From the NCBI RefSeq assembly GCF_013371495.1, contig NZ_JABWTA010000001.1, forward strand, positions 434,001-498,000: 64,000 nucleotides of DNA. The letters are read 5' to 3'. Each line of letters opens with the position of its first letter. Position 1 is the stretch's first letter. The notes below the pieces were generated by a model that was not told where the DNA came from, searched no databases, and worked only from the letters and a program-made list of their open reading frames with translations. The position numbers and the translations under genes were made by a program. Source of the stretch: Altererythrobacter lutimaris. GTDB taxonomy: Bacteria; Pseudomonadota; Alphaproteobacteria; Sphingomonadales; Sphingomonadaceae. Positions 18,136 to 28,177 of this stretch are shown here, piece after piece.

Positions 18136-18163
18136 TATTTAATAGTAGTAATAGTAGAGTCAA
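18136..18163 (-). promoter_or_regulatory. Promoter-like sequence before the RHH-type gene
   Basis: On the minus strand, TTGACT, 16 bases, then TAAATA, set in a markedly AT-rich stretch with TACTATTACTACTA triplets. It overlaps the end of ilvN and would allow transcription of the RHH gene and ilvC independent of ilvBN. The AT content stands out against the GC-rich surroundings. Confidence 0.45.
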
Positions 18164-18172
18164 TAGTGATTT

Positions 18173-18688
18173 TCAGATTCCTTCAGCTCCACGCATCATG
18201 CCGACGACACCGGAGCGCCCGACTTCGACAAGGCCGAGCCCGCGCATAAGTGCGATAAAACTGTCGATCTTGTCAGGCGCGCCCGTGAGTTCGAACACAA
18301 AACTCTCTGTCGTTGTGTCGACAACGCTCGCGCGGAAAACCTCAGCAATCCGCAAAGCCTCAACGCGCTTTTCGCCGGTTCCGGTGACTTTGATAAGTGC
18401 CAGCTCGCGTTCGACATGCGGGCCTGCTGTTGTCAGGTCGACCACCTTGTGCACGGGCACGAGCCGCTCAAGCTGAGCTTCGATCTGATCGATTACTTGT
18501 GGTGGGCCATTGGTGACGATGGTGATGCGACTGACGGCATGGTCGTCCGAGATATCGGCTACGGTCAGGCTATCAATGTTGTAGCCGCGCGCGGTGAACA
18601 TGCCGGAGATTTTCGCGAGAATACCGGCCTCGTTATCGACGGTGACGGCAAGCACGTGCCGTTCGCTGGCTTCCTTGTGAATTTTCAT
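18173..18688 (-). CDS. ilvN: Acetolactate synthase small (regulatory) subunit IlvN/IlvH
   Basis: Regulatory subunit that binds valine and stimulates the catalytic subunit. I chose ATG at 18688 (MKIHKEASERHVLAV), preceded by AAGGG at a good distance. An earlier in-frame start at 18742 lies inside ilvB. Length 171. The N-terminal ACT domain shows VTVDNEAGILAKISGMFTARGYNIDSL, typical of AHAS small subunits. It follows ilvB by 10 bases. Confidence 0.94.
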   Translation of the reverse strand: MKIHKEASERHVLAVTVDNEAGILAKISGMFTARGYNIDSLTVADISDDHAVSRITIVTNGPPQVIDQIEAQLERLVPVHKVVDLTTAGPHVERELALIKVTGTGEKRVEALRIAEVFRASVVDTTTESFVFELTGAPDKIDSFIALMRGLGLVEVGRSGVVGMMRGAEGI

Positions 18689-18698
18689 GTCGGCGCCC

Positions 18699-20447
18699 TT
18701 ACACCAAAGCCTTAGCTTCATCGTCCATCGTGCCTTCGACATGATCGCCGTAAAGCAGCATGTCGGTATGCGCAGCGCCTGACGGGATCATCGGGAAGCA
18801 GTTTGCGTCTTTCGACACGAGGCAATCGACAATGACCGGTCCGTCATAGTCGAGCATCGCTTCAATACCGGCATCAAGCCCTGCTTCGCCTTCAATACGG
18901 ATGCCTTTCCAACCGTATGCCTCGGCCAGTGCTACGAAATCGGGCAGACTGTCCGAATAGCTATTCGAATATCGCCCCTCATAGGTCAGTTCCTGCCACT
19001 GGCGGACCATTCCCATATATTCATTATTCAGGATGAAAATCTTGACCGGCAGACGGTACTGGCTGGCGGTGCCGAGCTCCTGAATGTTCATCTGGATCGA
19101 AGCTTCACCCGCAATATCGATCACCAGCGTATCGGGATTGCCAAGCTGCGCGCCAATCGCCGCGGGCAAGCCATAGCCCATCGTGCCAAGACCGCCCGAG
19201 GTGAGCCATTTGTTCGGATCGTTGAAGCCGAAATACTGCGCCGCCCACATCTGGTGCTGACCGACTTCGGTTGTGATGATCGGATTGCGATCCTTGGTCA
19301 GCGCGAAGAGACGTTCGACTGCCTTTTGCGGCATGATCATCTCGGATTTTTCGGGATAGGCGAGGCAATCGCGCGCGCGCCAGCCCATGATGCGCGCTTT
19401 CCATTCGCCCAGATCTTGCGGTTTGCGTTTGCCCCATGCTTCGATCAGCTGGCCGAGCACTGTCGCGCAGTCGCCGACTATGCCGAGATCGACAGGAACG
19501 GTCTTGTTGATCGAGCTACGGTCGATATCGATGTGGATCTTCTTGGAACTCGGGCTGAAAGCGTCGAGACGCCCGGTTACGCGGTCATCAAAGCGTGCAC
19601 CAACACAGACCATTACGTCGCACTGGTTCATCGCCATATTGGCTTCATAAGTACCGTGCATGCCGAGCATACCGAGCCAGTCTGGGTGATCGCTCGGGAA
19701 TGAACCAAGTCCCATCAGTGTGCTCGTAAGCGGCGCGCCGGTGATGTCCTGCAACTGGCGTAGCAAGCGGCTCGCTTCAGGCCCTGAGTTGATGACACCC
19801 CCGCCTGTGTAAAGGATCGGGCGTTCGGCCATCGCCATCAGTTCAACCGCTTCAATGATTTCTTCAGGCGCGGCGGCCATGCGCGGTGCATAGCGATGCG
19901 ATGCAGGCTCTTCGCGTTCATCCTTGGGGATCGAAGGCACTGCGATCTGAACGTCCTTGGGGATATCGACGACTACCGGTCCCGGACGGCCCGTTGTCGC
20001 GATCCGGAACGCTTCTCGCAGGGTAGGGCCGAGCTCGGCGGGTTCCTTCACCAGGTAATTGTGTTTGGTGCAATGGCGTGTGATGCCAACCGTGTCTGCT
20101 TCCTGGAACGCATCTGTGCCGATTAGCGCTGTTGGAACCTGCCCGGTGATAACGACCATCGGGATCGAATCCATGAACGCATCGGCGATGCCGGTGACAG
20201 CATTGGTTGCGCCCGGGCCGGAAGTGACGAGAACAACTCCAGGCTTGCCGGTCGAGCGCGCATAGCCTTCCGCTGCATGCGCAGCGCCAGCTTCGTGCCG
20301 CACAAGGATATGGCGAATACGTTCGTCTGCGAAGAGTTCGTCATAGATCGGCAGCACCGCGCCGCCGGGATATCCGAAAACGAACTCTACGCCCTGTTCG
20401 ACCAGACAATCGACCAAGATGGCCGCGCCGCTGCGCTCGGCTGTCAC
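18699..20447 (-). CDS. ilvB: Acetolactate synthase large (catalytic) subunit
   Basis: Thiamine-diphosphate enzyme making acetolactate or acetohydroxybutyrate from pyruvate. The 582-residue protein shows all three domains: the N-terminal PYR domain with the catalytic Glu in [16 protein letters not shown], the FAD-binding central domain, and the C-terminal PP domain with [19 protein letters not shown] and [14 protein letters not shown]. The metal-binding GDG position reads GEA here, which I believe is not unusual in alphaproteobacteria. It heads the ilvBN unit, downstream of a strong hairpin. Confidence 0.95.
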   Translation of the reverse strand: MTAERSGAAILVDCLVEQGVEFVFGYPGGAVLPIYDELFADERIRHILVRHEAGAAHAAEGYARSTGKPGVVLVTSGPGATNAVTGIADAFMDSIPMVVITGQVPTALIGTDAFQEADTVGITRHCTKHNYLVKEPAELGPTLREAFRIATTGRPGPVVVDIPKDVQIAVPSIPKDEREEPASHRYAPRMAAAPEEIIEAVELMAMAERPILYTGGGVINSGPEASRLLRQLQDITGAPLTSTLMGLGSFPSDHPDWLGMLGMHGTYEANMAMNQCDVMVCVGARFDDRVTGRLDAFSPSSKKIHIDIDRSSINKTVPVDLGIVGDCATVLGQLIEAWGKRKPQDLGEWKARIMGWRARDCLAYPEKSEMIMPQKAVERLFALTKDRNPIITTEVGQHQMWAAQYFGFNDPNKWLTSGGLGTMGYGLPAAIGAQLGNPDTLVIDIAGEASIQMNIQELGTASQYRLPVKIFILNNEYMGMVRQWQELTYEGRYSNSYSDSLPDFVALAEAYGWKGIRIEGEAGLDAGIEAMLDYDGPVIVDCLVSKDANCFPMIPSGAAHTDMLLYGDHVEGTMDDEAKALV

Positions 20448-20490
20448 AACTCTACCTTTCCGTCCGCCAATTGAATTTGCGGGGCTTTAA

Positions 20491-20530
20491 CAAAAAATGC
20501 GGCCCGGTGCATGAGGGTGCACACCGGGCC
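20491..20530 (-). terminator. Strong intrinsic terminator between miaA and ilvB
   Basis: On the minus strand GGCCCGGTG-tgcaccctcatg-CACCGGGCC makes a perfect 9-bp stem, followed by GCATTTTTTG. It terminates miaA. A TTGACA at the end of miaA (minus strand, near 20570) could start transcription upstream of it, in which case the hairpin would act as an attenuator for ilvB. I see no leader ORF rich in Ile, Val or Leu. Confidence 0.8.
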
Positions 20531-20572
20531 TTCGATGGCTTCGCTATGAGCATGAATATGTCATGTCAACCT

Positions 20573-21529
20573 TTAATGTTGTAATAATCGTGCGAAATAA
20601 TACTCAATATCGACAGATTCAGATTCATTTCGTGGCCAGTCTTCAGGCGGCTGGCGGCGGAACCAGGTGTATTGCCGCTTGGCATAGTTGCGGGTGGCTT
20701 GCTGTCCTGCCGCGATCATCTCATCGCGTGCAAGCTCATCCTGCAGGAAGGTTGCGATTTCTGGAACACCAATCGCGCGCATGACAGGCAGGTCGGGTGA
20801 CAGGTCGCGGGCAAGCAAGGCCTTCACCTCATCGATCGCGCCATGCTCAAGCATGATCTCAAAGCGTCGGTCACATCTTTCATAAAGCCATTCGCGTGGT
20901 GGAAGCATGATCAACGAATGCAAGTCGACCCTCTCGCCAATACCGCCGGATTTTTGTGCCTGCCATTCGCCGAGCGTCTTGCCGGTCGAGCGTACAACTT
21001 CGAGCCCGCGCGCGATCCGCTGGCCGTCCTCTGGCTCGAGCTTAGCGGCACGTTCGGGATCCTCGCCTTGCAAAGCTGTGTAGGCTTCTTCGGTCGGCAG
21101 GGCGCGGACTTCCTCTCGCACTGAAGGATTAATCTCGGGGATAGGCGCAATTCCATCCAGTAGGGTGCGCATGTAAAGACCTGTCCCGCCGACGAGGATC
21201 GGAACCGCGCCTTGTTCATGCAGCGAAGCTATCTCGTACTTCGCTGCCGCTGCCCAATCAGCAGTCGAGTAGGCTTGTGCGCCGTCCCATGTTCCAAACA
21301 AGCGATGGTTGATCCCCTGCATTTCAGCATCAGTTGGCCGGGCCGACAGAATTTGGAGATCGCGGTAAACCTGCATGCTGTCCGCATTGATCACAGCCAC
21401 CTTGCGGCCTTGCTTTTCCAGAGCCTTCGCAAGCTCCACGGCCACTGCGCTCTTGCCGCTGGCGGTCGGCCCTGCGATGAGCACCACCGGTGGCAGTTTG
21501 CCCGATTGAGGAGAGACGTCAGTGCCCAT
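20573..21529 (-). CDS. miaA: tRNA dimethylallyltransferase MiaA
   Basis: Adds a dimethylallyl group to A37 of tRNAs that read UNN codons. The 318-residue protein has the P-loop VLIAGPTASGKSAVAVELAKAL near residue 15, the substrate block VINADSMQVYRDLQILSARPT, and GGTGLYMRTLLDGIAPIP. The C-terminal tRNA-contact part includes ATRNYAKRQYTWFRRQ. Its ATG at 21529 lies inside the serB coding start on the opposite strand, so the two divergent genes overlap by 8 bases. No strong ribosome-binding site precedes the ATG. Confidence 0.94.
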   Translation of the reverse strand: MGTDVSPQSGKLPPVVLIAGPTASGKSAVAVELAKALEKQGRKVAVINADSMQVYRDLQILSARPTDAEMQGINHRLFGTWDGAQAYSTADWAAAAKYEIASLHEQGAVPILVGGTGLYMRTLLDGIAPIPEINPSVREEVRALPTEEAYTALQGEDPERAAKLEPEDGQRIARGLEVVRSTGKTLGEWQAQKSGGIGERVDLHSLIMLPPREWLYERCDRRFEIMLEHGAIDEVKALLARDLSPDLPVMRAIGVPEIATFLQDELARDEMIAAGQQATRNYAKRQYTWFRRQPPEDWPRNESESVDIEYYFARLLQH

Positions 21530-22397
21530 AGTCAGGCTGATAGCAGACCCGGCTTCGCTGGAAAGTGTCGACCATCAACCCGATTGGCTCGACGACGCAG
21601 GTGTCGTGCTTTCTCTGCGCCAGCTGAGTGCTGAGCTGTTCGAATTCGACTATCCAATCGGACCTGCTGAAGTGCTCGACCGCATCCTCGACGAGCTGCT
21701 GAAGGCCAAGGCTGCGCTGATCAGCGCGAACAGCTTCGACATCCCGCAAGTCTTCATTTCCGACATGGACTCCACCATGATCGGACAGGAGTGCATTGAC
21801 GAGCTCGCGGACTATGCTGGCCTCAAAAACAAGATTGCCGACATCACTGAACGCGCCATGCAAGGCGAGCTTGATTTCGAGCAGGCCTTGCGTGAGCGAG
21901 TAGGGCTGCTTGCTGGCCTTGAAGAAAGCGCGATCCAGCAATGCTTGGACGAGCGCATCACACCGATGGCAGGCGCGCGCACGCTCGTGCAAACGCTCAA
22001 AGCCAATGGATGCCGGACAGTTCTGGTGACGGGTGGCTTCCATCATTTCGCTGATCCGGTGGCCGATATGCTTGGTTTCGAACGCGTGGTCGGCAATCGA
22101 TTGAAAGTGGCCTCTGGCAAGCTGACAGGAGGGTTGCTGGGCGACATCGTCGATAGCTCGGTGAAGAAGCAGGTCCTCGAAGAGGAGGTGGCAGCTGCGG
22201 GTGAGGGCACAATCTCGCTCGCCACGGGTGACGGCGCGAATGACATTCCCATGCTGGAAGCAGCAGCTTACGGTTTCGCCTATCACGCCAAGCCGAAAGC
22301 GCGCGCTGCCGCCAATGGCCGGATCGATCAAGGCGACCTTACAGCAGTCCTCAAACTCCTCGGAATTCCCGAAGGCGAGTGGGTCATAGACAATTAA
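21522..22397 (+). CDS. serB: Phosphoserine phosphatase SerB
   Basis: Final enzyme of serine biosynthesis, HAD superfamily. The GTG start at 21522 is favoured by GAGGAG 8 bases upstream. The N-terminal 75 residues form the small ACT-like region. The HAD core has FISDMDSTMIGQECIDEL with the nucleophile Asp, then TGGFHHFADPVADMLGF, and GDGANDIPMLEAAAYG. Length 291 is usual for the alphaproteobacterial form. It is divergent from miaA with overlapping starts. Confidence 0.93.
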   Translation: MPIVRLIADPASLESVDHQPDWLDDAGVVLSLRQLSAELFEFDYPIGPAEVLDRILDELLKAKAALISANSFDIPQVFISDMDSTMIGQECIDELADYAGLKNKIADITERAMQGELDFEQALRERVGLLAGLEESAIQQCLDERITPMAGARTLVQTLKANGCRTVLVTGGFHHFADPVADMLGFERVVGNRLKVASGKLTGGLLGDIVDSSVKKQVLEEEVAAAGEGTISLATGDGANDIPMLEAAAYGFAYHAKPKARAAANGRIDQGDLTAVLKLLGIPEGEWVIDN

Positions 22398-22443
22398 CTG
22401 ACGATGATATAAGTTGCGCTTCGCAACCTAAAGGAGCAAAGCC

Positions 22444-23277
22444 ATGGCGTCCGCAGCACCACGACTGATTGACCGTCCACTCGTCGCAAGCGAGCGTCAG
22501 ACGACCAGTTTTCGTCCGTTCAAGGCGTGGAAGCATTTTCGCCAGCTCGTGCAGGACAAGGAAGATACCGAACAGGTCTTTCACATTATCGAAGCGATGA
22601 AAGGCAAGAAGAGCCATAAGCAGGCTTGGGACTTTATCGGCTCCGATGATGGTCAGCGTTTCCTGCGCGATGAAGTCGATATTCCTGCCATGCTAGACGA
22701 TCATGAGCGCTGGGCCGATTGCGGTCCTGACAGCGTGGCGCAGCATTACATCCGTTTCATGAAGCGCGAAGGGCTGTCTGCGGCTGGTCTGGTGAAAGAA
22801 AGCTATAAATGGCAGCCGGAAAGCGAGCGTCCGCAGGACCTCACCGAATGGTACTTCACGCGCCTGCGCGATACGCACGACCTGTTCCATGTGCTGACCG
22901 GCTATGGCCGAGATGCGCTGGGTGAAGCCGCGTTGCTTGGCTTCAGTTTTGAACAAAACCACAATCTTGGCATCAAATTCATCGCTTATGCGGCTGCAAA
23001 TGAAATCCGCAAAGTGACGGAAACCAAAGCGCCTTTGTTCTCTGCAATCAATGAGGGTCGGCGGCTAGGCAAAGCGGCGGCAAAGCTCGCGCACATGGAT
23101 GTCGAGCAAGTCATGCGCGAGGATATCGCGGATGCACGCAAGAGTCTCAATATCGGCAAACCGGTGATCTATCGCGAGTGCCTGGCACAGCTCGAGCGCG
23201 AAGGGCATTTGGAAGCGGATCTTATGGCTCCTCAAGCCAAGGCTGAAAGGACCGAATGCTGCGCTAAAGCGGCGTAA
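22444..23277 (+). CDS. coq4: COQ4 family ubiquinone-biosynthesis protein
   Basis: 277-residue protein of the COQ4 family, which in mitochondria and alphaproteobacteria takes part in ubiquinone ring modification (recent work on the family assigns C1 decarboxylation and hydroxylation). The metal-binding signature HDxxH-x11-E is intact: His145, Asp146, His149 and Glu161 in THDLFHVLTGYGRDALGEA. Upstream is a strong AAAGGAG ribosome-binding site and a GTTGCG-ctt-CGCAAC hairpin at 22413-22427. The Cys-containing C-terminal tail (ERTECCAKAA) overlaps the convergent transporter gene by 14 bases. Confidence 0.88.
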   Translation: MASAAPRLIDRPLVASERQTTSFRPFKAWKHFRQLVQDKEDTEQVFHIIEAMKGKKSHKQAWDFIGSDDGQRFLRDEVDIPAMLDDHERWADCGPDSVAQHYIRFMKREGLSAAGLVKESYKWQPESERPQDLTEWYFTRLRDTHDLFHVLTGYGRDALGEAALLGFSFEQNHNLGIKFIAYAAANEIRKVTETKAPLFSAINEGRRLGKAAAKLAHMDVEQVMREDIADARKSLNIGKPVIYRECLAQLEREGHLEADLMAPQAKAERTECCAKAA

Positions 23278-24496
23278 CGCGCTTGAGGTTCATCCTCAGC
23301 AGCGCGAGTGCGAGCACGAGGATCATCACGGACAGCAGGAACGGCGCGCCGGGGAAGAAAAGCCCGACATCGTCCGCGAAATAGCCGAACAATCCTGTCA
23401 TCACCAGCGGGCCGATAATGCTGGTAAGGCTCACCATGCTCGCAACCGCGCCTTGCAGCTCTCCTTGCGCGTCGTCCGCAATCCGTTCTGACATCAATTG
23501 CTGCAAGGCAGGGAAGGTCATGCCTGCGAAACCGCCGAGGAATATGCCGAGGATCATCGCCCATCCTCCCGGTGCAAAGCTGAACAGCAGATAGGCAGGC
23601 AGGGCAAACAGGAAGCCGAGCGTTGCGGTGGCGTTCGCTCCGATTCGTGCAATGACAAGGCCGGTCAGCACGCCCTGTACGATTGCAAGCATCAAGCCAT
23701 AAAAGGCAACGCTGATACCGATCTGGAACTCGTCCCACCCGAACAGCAGAAGATTGTAGTACGCCCAAACAGTGAAGGTGGATTGCGCGGCAAGCTGCAT
23801 AAAGAAGATCACGACCAGAAAGCCCAGAACTACTGGCGTATTGCCCATTTGCACAATCGTACCGAACGGGTTTGCACGCGTCATGGTGAAGCGGCGGCGC
23901 TTCTCTACACTCAGTGTTTCACGCAGGATGAAATAGCCGACAATCGCGCCTGAGATGGCGAAGATGGCCGCCATGATGAAAGGCAGCCGCTCGTCATAGC
24001 TGCCGAGCAAGCCGCCGAGCGCAGGGCCGATCACAAATCCGCTCGCGCCTGCTCCGCCCAGTATGCCGAAATATTTGCCGCGTTCTTCGCGCCTTGCAAT
24101 GTCGGCAACGCAGCTGTTTGCTGCCGCCCAACTCGCACCCATGATCCCGCTCAAGAGGCGTCCGACGAAAAGCCACCACAGATCAGGCGCAAGCGCCATG
24201 ATGATGTAGTCAATGCCCAGCAGCAGAAGCGTAATGAGCAAGACGGGTCGCCTGCCGTACCGGTCGGACAGGCCTCCGATCACTGGCGCGAACAGGAATT
24301 GCATCAATGCATAGGCAAAGGCGAGCAGCCCGCCGATCCCTGCCGTGCGGTCGACCGGCTCGCCCGTAATCGTCTCCAGCAGAGTCGGCATGACCGGAAT
24401 GATCAGGCCAATCCCCACCATGTCGATGAACACGATGAAAGCGACCATGCCAAGTGTCGCTTTGATTTCAGGTGGTTGTCCTTCAGCTGCGTTCAT
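23264..24496 (-). CDS. MFS drug transporter, TCR/Tet family
   Basis: Inner-membrane exporter of 410 residues with twelve predicted helices, DHA1 (TCR/Tet) type. The first helix reads VAFIVFIDMVGIGLIIPVMP. Motif A is GGLSDRYGRRPVLL between helices 2 and 3. RLLSGIMGASWAAANS is motif B. GAGASGFVIGPALGGLLG matches motif C of drug/proton antiporters. The substrate is unknown; tetracycline resistance should not be assumed. It overlaps the DUF6122 gene by 4 bases and belongs to a minus-strand run from purL. Confidence 0.85.
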   Translation of the reverse strand: MNAAEGQPPEIKATLGMVAFIVFIDMVGIGLIIPVMPTLLETITGEPVDRTAGIGGLLAFAYALMQFLFAPVIGGLSDRYGRRPVLLITLLLLGIDYIIMALAPDLWWLFVGRLLSGIMGASWAAANSCVADIARREERGKYFGILGGAGASGFVIGPALGGLLGSYDERLPFIMAAIFAISGAIVGYFILRETLSVEKRRRFTMTRANPFGTIVQMGNTPVVLGFLVVIFFMQLAAQSTFTVWAYYNLLLFGWDEFQIGISVAFYGLMLAIVQGVLTGLVIARIGANATATLGFLFALPAYLLFSFAPGGWAMILGIFLGGFAGMTFPALQQLMSERIADDAQGELQGAVASMVSLTSIIGPLVMTGLFGYFADDVGLFFPGAPFLLSVMILVLALALLRMNLKRVTPL

Positions 24497-24831
24497 AGCG
24501 GCGCAAGTCCCATCATCACGCAGTCGCCATAGTCAACCGCGAGATGCCACAGCGCGCCGAGGCCAAACGCGCGCACCCACCATTTCGGCACGCCCAGCAT
24601 CAGAATGAAGAGGATTGCCGCCTCCCAACCATGCAGCAAGTGGAAACCGATTGAGCAGCGGTTCGGATCGAAAATGGGATCAGCGAGCACATGATCGAGA
24701 TCTATGAGATTGGCGCTCGCGATCACAAGGCCAGCGACCTTCCAGCGCTCGCGCCAGATCACCCAGGCCATGGCGAAAGGCACCAGCCAATGCCCGCCAT
24801 AATGGAGGATCGGCTGCACCCAATCGATCAT
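24493..24831 (-). CDS. DUF6122 small membrane protein
   Basis: 112-residue membrane protein starting at ATG 24831 ([17 protein letters not shown]). The longer frame to 24957 would overlap the GFA gene extensively. It has three to four helices, and the family-typical stretch NLIDLDHVLADPIFDPNRCSIGFH, with a cluster of Asp and His that may bind metal. The family has no known function. It is coupled by 4-base overlaps on both sides, to the GFA gene upstream and the MFS gene downstream. Confidence 0.75.
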   Translation of the reverse strand: MIDWVQPILHYGGHWLVPFAMAWVIWRERWKVAGLVIASANLIDLDHVLADPIFDPNRCSIGFHLLHGWEAAILFILMLGVPKWWVRAFGLGALWHLAVDYGDCVMMGLAPL

Positions 24832-25253
24832 GCGGCGGCTTGGATGGAAACCGGCATCCAGTTCGCCGCTCTGCGCGTTCGCCTCTCCGCCGCATCTTCT
24901 CCGTCGTAGTCGACAGTTGCGGCACGAGCGGACCAGTCTTGTTGAACCTCGAGGCAATTCAGGTTGAAGACGCCCAGCATCCGTCCCTCGGATTCACTAA
25001 CTGCTGCGATCACCACCCCGCATTGCGGGCAAAAGAGGAAGTCTGCGGTCTCGGTACCGAAACAATAGCGGCTGGGTTCGATTGTGCATTCAAGCGAAAG
25101 CTCACCCGCATTGTCGGCGAACCATGCGGGCTTGTGCTTCACGCAAAATGTGCAGCCGCATTCGCGCGGAGAGATATCTGCAACTGTGAACATTGAATGC
25201 AATGACACTCTGATAGCACCGCAATGGCACGATCCGGAGTGCTGGTGGTTCAT
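24828..25253 (-). CDS. GFA / CENP-V family zinc-binding protein
   Basis: 141-residue protein of the glutathione-dependent formaldehyde-activating-like fold. The zinc ligands are visible: Cys9 and Cys11 (GSCHCGAI), Cys32, Cys34 and Cys37 (RECGCTFC), Cys75 and Cys78 (LFCPQCG). Most members are not proven formaldehyde enzymes, so only zinc binding and a possible glutathione-linked role can be stated. It overlaps purL and the DUF6122 gene by 4 bases each. Confidence 0.83.
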   Translation of the reverse strand: MNHQHSGSCHCGAIRVSLHSMFTVADISPRECGCTFCVKHKPAWFADNAGELSLECTIEPSRYCFGTETADFLFCPQCGVVIAAVSESEGRMLGVFNLNCLEVQQDWSARAATVDYDGEDAAERRTRRAANWMPVSIQAAA

Positions 25254-27487
25254 CCTTCCATCCAGTCGCGGAAGAAGCTCGCATGTGCCTCGCGGAGGTC
25301 GGCGATGGAAGCGCCAAGCAGGCTATCGCCGCCGACTGTGCCCAACACTCTGAGTCCGTCTGGGCCACCATCATAATCGTCTTCGACCGCTGCAAGGAAT
25401 GCATTCGCATCAGGTACTGTGACAATATACCGCCCCTGATCTTCGCCAAACCAATATCCAGCCTTGGAATAACTGTGATGAGCTTCAACCAGACTTGCTC
25501 CGAGGCCGCTCGAGAGGGCCATCTCCGCAAGCGCCACTGCAATTCCGCCATCCGATACGTCGTGGACGGCAGTCACCATACCATTCGCTATCCATTGGCG
25601 AACATAGCTGCCATTCCCCTGCTCGTTTGAGAGGTCGACACATGGCGCCGTGCCTCGATCATTATTCTTGATTGTCTTGAGCCATAGAGACTGGCCGAGA
25701 TGACCGGGTGAATTGTCAGAGAAGTAACCGCCCTGACCCACGAGAATGATCGCATCGCCCTCATTCTTAAAGCCCATCGTCATCATCTTGGAATAATCCT
25801 CGATGATTCCCACGCCTCCAATGGCCGGCGTGGGCAGGATCGCTGAGCCGCCGCCGGTCGCCTTGCTTTCGTTGTAGAGCGAGACGTTGCCAGAAACGAT
25901 CGGGAAGTCGAGCGCGCAGCAGGCTTCGCCCATACCTTCTAGCGCATGGACGAATTGCGCCATGATTTCCGGCCGCTGCGGGTTCGCAAAGTTCAAACAA
26001 TTGGTCACCGCGAGCGGGCGCGCGCCAACCGCGCACAGATTGCGATAGGCCTCTGCGATGGCTTGCTTTCCGCCTTCATAAGGGTCGGCGTAGACATAGC
26101 GGGGCGTGCAATCCGTGCTGATGGCAAGCGCTTTCTTCGTGCCATGTACGCGAACAACGCCGGCATCTCCGCCTGTCTGCAGGGTATCTGCGCCTACCTG
26201 GCTATCATATTGCTGTGATATCCAGCTGCGTGAAGCGAGGTTAGGGCTCGCCATCAGCTTCAGCAAATCAGCAGCAATATCAGTGCTTTCAGGCGTATTT
26301 TCGAGCGGTTTAACCTCAGCCCAGTCCTTGTATTCGTCTTTGGAGAGGTAAGGGCGGTCATATTCCGGCGCGTCCGCTGCGAGCGGCCCGAGCGGGATGT
26401 CACAGACCACTTCTCCGTTGAATTCCAAGACCATATGCTGCGTATCGGTGACTTCGCCGATGACTGCGAAATCGAGTTCCCACTTCTCGAAGATCGCTGC
26501 AGCCATTTCTTCCTTGCCGGGCTTCAAGACCATGAGCATGCGCTCCTGACTTTCGCTCAGCATCATTTCGTAAGGAGTCATGCCTTCTTCGCGGCACGGC
26601 ACCTTGTTCATGTCGAGCCGGATGCCCGCCTTGCCATTGGTCGCCATTTCGACCGAGGATGAGGTGAGGCCTGCCGCGCCCATATCCTGGATCGCCACGA
26701 TGGCATCGGTTGCCATCAATTCAAGGCAGGCTTCGATCAGAAGCTTCTCTGTGAACGGGTCGCCGACCTGCACGGTGGGGCGTTTGGCTTCGGCATCTTC
26801 CTCGAAATCCGCTGACGCCATTGTTGCGCCATGAATTCCGTCGCGCCCGGTTTTGGAGCCGACATAGACGATCGGATTGCCGACACCGGTGGCGGCCGAG
26901 TAAAAGATCTTGTCCGCGTCTGCCACGCCAACGGTCATGGCGTTCACGAGGATGTTGCCATCATAGGCCGGGTGGAAATTGGTCTCGCCGCACACTGTCG
27001 GGACGCCCACGCAATTGCCGTATCCGCCAATGCCGGCGACCACGCCTTTGACGAGGTGCTGCATCTTGGGATGCTCGGGCCTACCGAAACGTAGCGCATT
27101 GGCATTCGCCACCGGGCGGGCGCCCATGGTGAAGACATCGCGCAGGATACCGCCAACGCCAGTGGCTGCGCCTTGGTAAGGTTCAATATACGAAGGGTGG
27201 TTGTGGCTCTCCATCTTGAAGATGGCGGCCTGGCCATCGCCTATATCGATGACGCCAGCATTCTCACCCGGACCACAAATCACCCAAGGCGCTTCGGTCG
27301 GCAGCTTCTTCAAGTGCAGGCGCGAGCTCTTGTAAGAGCAGTGCTCACTCCACATTACGGAAAAGATGCCGAGCTCGACAAGATTCGGCTCACGTCCGAG
27401 ACCCGCCAGAACGCGCTCATATTCTTCGGGGCTCAGCCCGTGCTGTTCGACAATCTCAGGGGTGACTTCAGAAGCTATAGTGGCCAT
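25250..27487 (-). CDS. purL: Phosphoribosylformylglycinamidine synthase subunit PurL
   Basis: ATP-dependent amidotransferase subunit in de novo purine synthesis; works with PurS and PurQ (not in this window). The 745-residue length is the small, three-subunit form. Landmarks: [20 protein letters not shown] near the N-terminus, [41 protein letters not shown], and the second half with [17 protein letters not shown] and [18 protein letters not shown]. It is the first gene of a coupled run (purL, GFA, DUF6122, MFS). Confidence 0.96.
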   Translation of the reverse strand: MATIASEVTPEIVEQHGLSPEEYERVLAGLGREPNLVELGIFSVMWSEHCSYKSSRLHLKKLPTEAPWVICGPGENAGVIDIGDGQAAIFKMESHNHPSYIEPYQGAATGVGGILRDVFTMGARPVANANALRFGRPEHPKMQHLVKGVVAGIGGYGNCVGVPTVCGETNFHPAYDGNILVNAMTVGVADADKIFYSAATGVGNPIVYVGSKTGRDGIHGATMASADFEEDAEAKRPTVQVGDPFTEKLLIEACLELMATDAIVAIQDMGAAGLTSSSVEMATNGKAGIRLDMNKVPCREEGMTPYEMMLSESQERMLMVLKPGKEEMAAAIFEKWELDFAVIGEVTDTQHMVLEFNGEVVCDIPLGPLAADAPEYDRPYLSKDEYKDWAEVKPLENTPESTDIAADLLKLMASPNLASRSWISQQYDSQVGADTLQTGGDAGVVRVHGTKKALAISTDCTPRYVYADPYEGGKQAIAEAYRNLCAVGARPLAVTNCLNFANPQRPEIMAQFVHALEGMGEACCALDFPIVSGNVSLYNESKATGGGSAILPTPAIGGVGIIEDYSKMMTMGFKNEGDAIILVGQGGYFSDNSPGHLGQSLWLKTIKNNDRGTAPCVDLSNEQGNGSYVRQWIANGMVTAVHDVSDGGIAVALAEMALSSGLGASLVEAHHSYSKAGYWFGEDQGRYIVTVPDANAFLAAVEDDYDGGPDGLRVLGTVGGDSLLGASIADLREAHASFFRDWMEG

Positions 27488-27496
27488 GAGCCGCCT

Positions 27497-28174
27497 TTAG
27501 CGGCGCGGTCCCGACAAGAAAAGAACCGCGCGCTTGTGCTTGCGGGTTGTCCCCACCCAAGCGGCAAAAAGCGTCGCGAGAAGGAATGCGAGCAATGCTT
27601 GCGCATACAGGAATGGACCGGCGACCTGTGGTGGCGGCCCGAACCAGTTGATTGCCTGGAATGCCAGCAGCACAAATAGCAAGATCGCTGGAGGACCAAC
27701 TGGCCCTCTTGTCGATTTCATATACCAGTAGAACGCGCCGACTGTGATCCCGAGCTCCAAAGGGATCGCAAGCATCGGTTCATTCCAAAGTCCAAGACCG
27801 TGCTTCTCTTCACCGCCTGCCAAGCTGAGATCAGGTCGATGCGTCAGCCAGTCGAGTATCCAGTGCGAGAGGACCACAAAGCCGCCGAGCAGAGCTGCGA
27901 GCGCATCCTTGCGAGCCAAAAGAACCAGCCCGGTAAACACAATCGCCCAAATCGCCGTGCCTAACAAACTGTGCGTGTAAGGCATGTGATACAGATCTAG
28001 CGGAACCATGACAGTCGCGTCCGGATCCACGCGCATGCGCTCAATGCCGAAAAAGGCAAATGTGAAGAATGCCCAATCAACCAGCTGTGCTGCAACAAAC
28101 AGCGTGGCGAGCTTGGGAGCGCGCGGGCTGATAGCTGCTGCAGCTAAAGCTGGTGCAAAATGGCCAATGAACAT
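27497..28174 (-). CDS. Membrane protein resembling YdjM/DUF457-type metal-dependent hydrolases
   Basis: 225-residue polytopic membrane protein with about six helices. It has the spaced His/Asp pattern of the LexA-regulated YdjM-like membrane hydrolase group: MFIGHFAPALA at the N-terminus, DLYHMPYTHSLLGT, and VVLSHWILDWLTHRPDLSL. These residues would bind a metal at the membrane face. No substrate is known for the family. It lies 4 bases after the DUF2177 gene. Confidence 0.65.
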   Translation of the reverse strand: MFIGHFAPALAAAAISPRAPKLATLFVAAQLVDWAFFTFAFFGIERMRVDPDATVMVPLDLYHMPYTHSLLGTAIWAIVFTGLVLLARKDALAALLGGFVVLSHWILDWLTHRPDLSLAGGEEKHGLGLWNEPMLAIPLELGITVGAFYWYMKSTRGPVGPPAILLFVLLAFQAINWFGPPPQVAGPFLYAQALLAFLLATLFAAWVGTTRKHKRAVLFLSGPRR

Positions 28175-28177
28175 GCG

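Noticed and set aside
20460..20572. An ilvB leader peptide
   Set aside because: The available small frames are not enriched in Ile, Val or Leu and have no ribosome-binding site.
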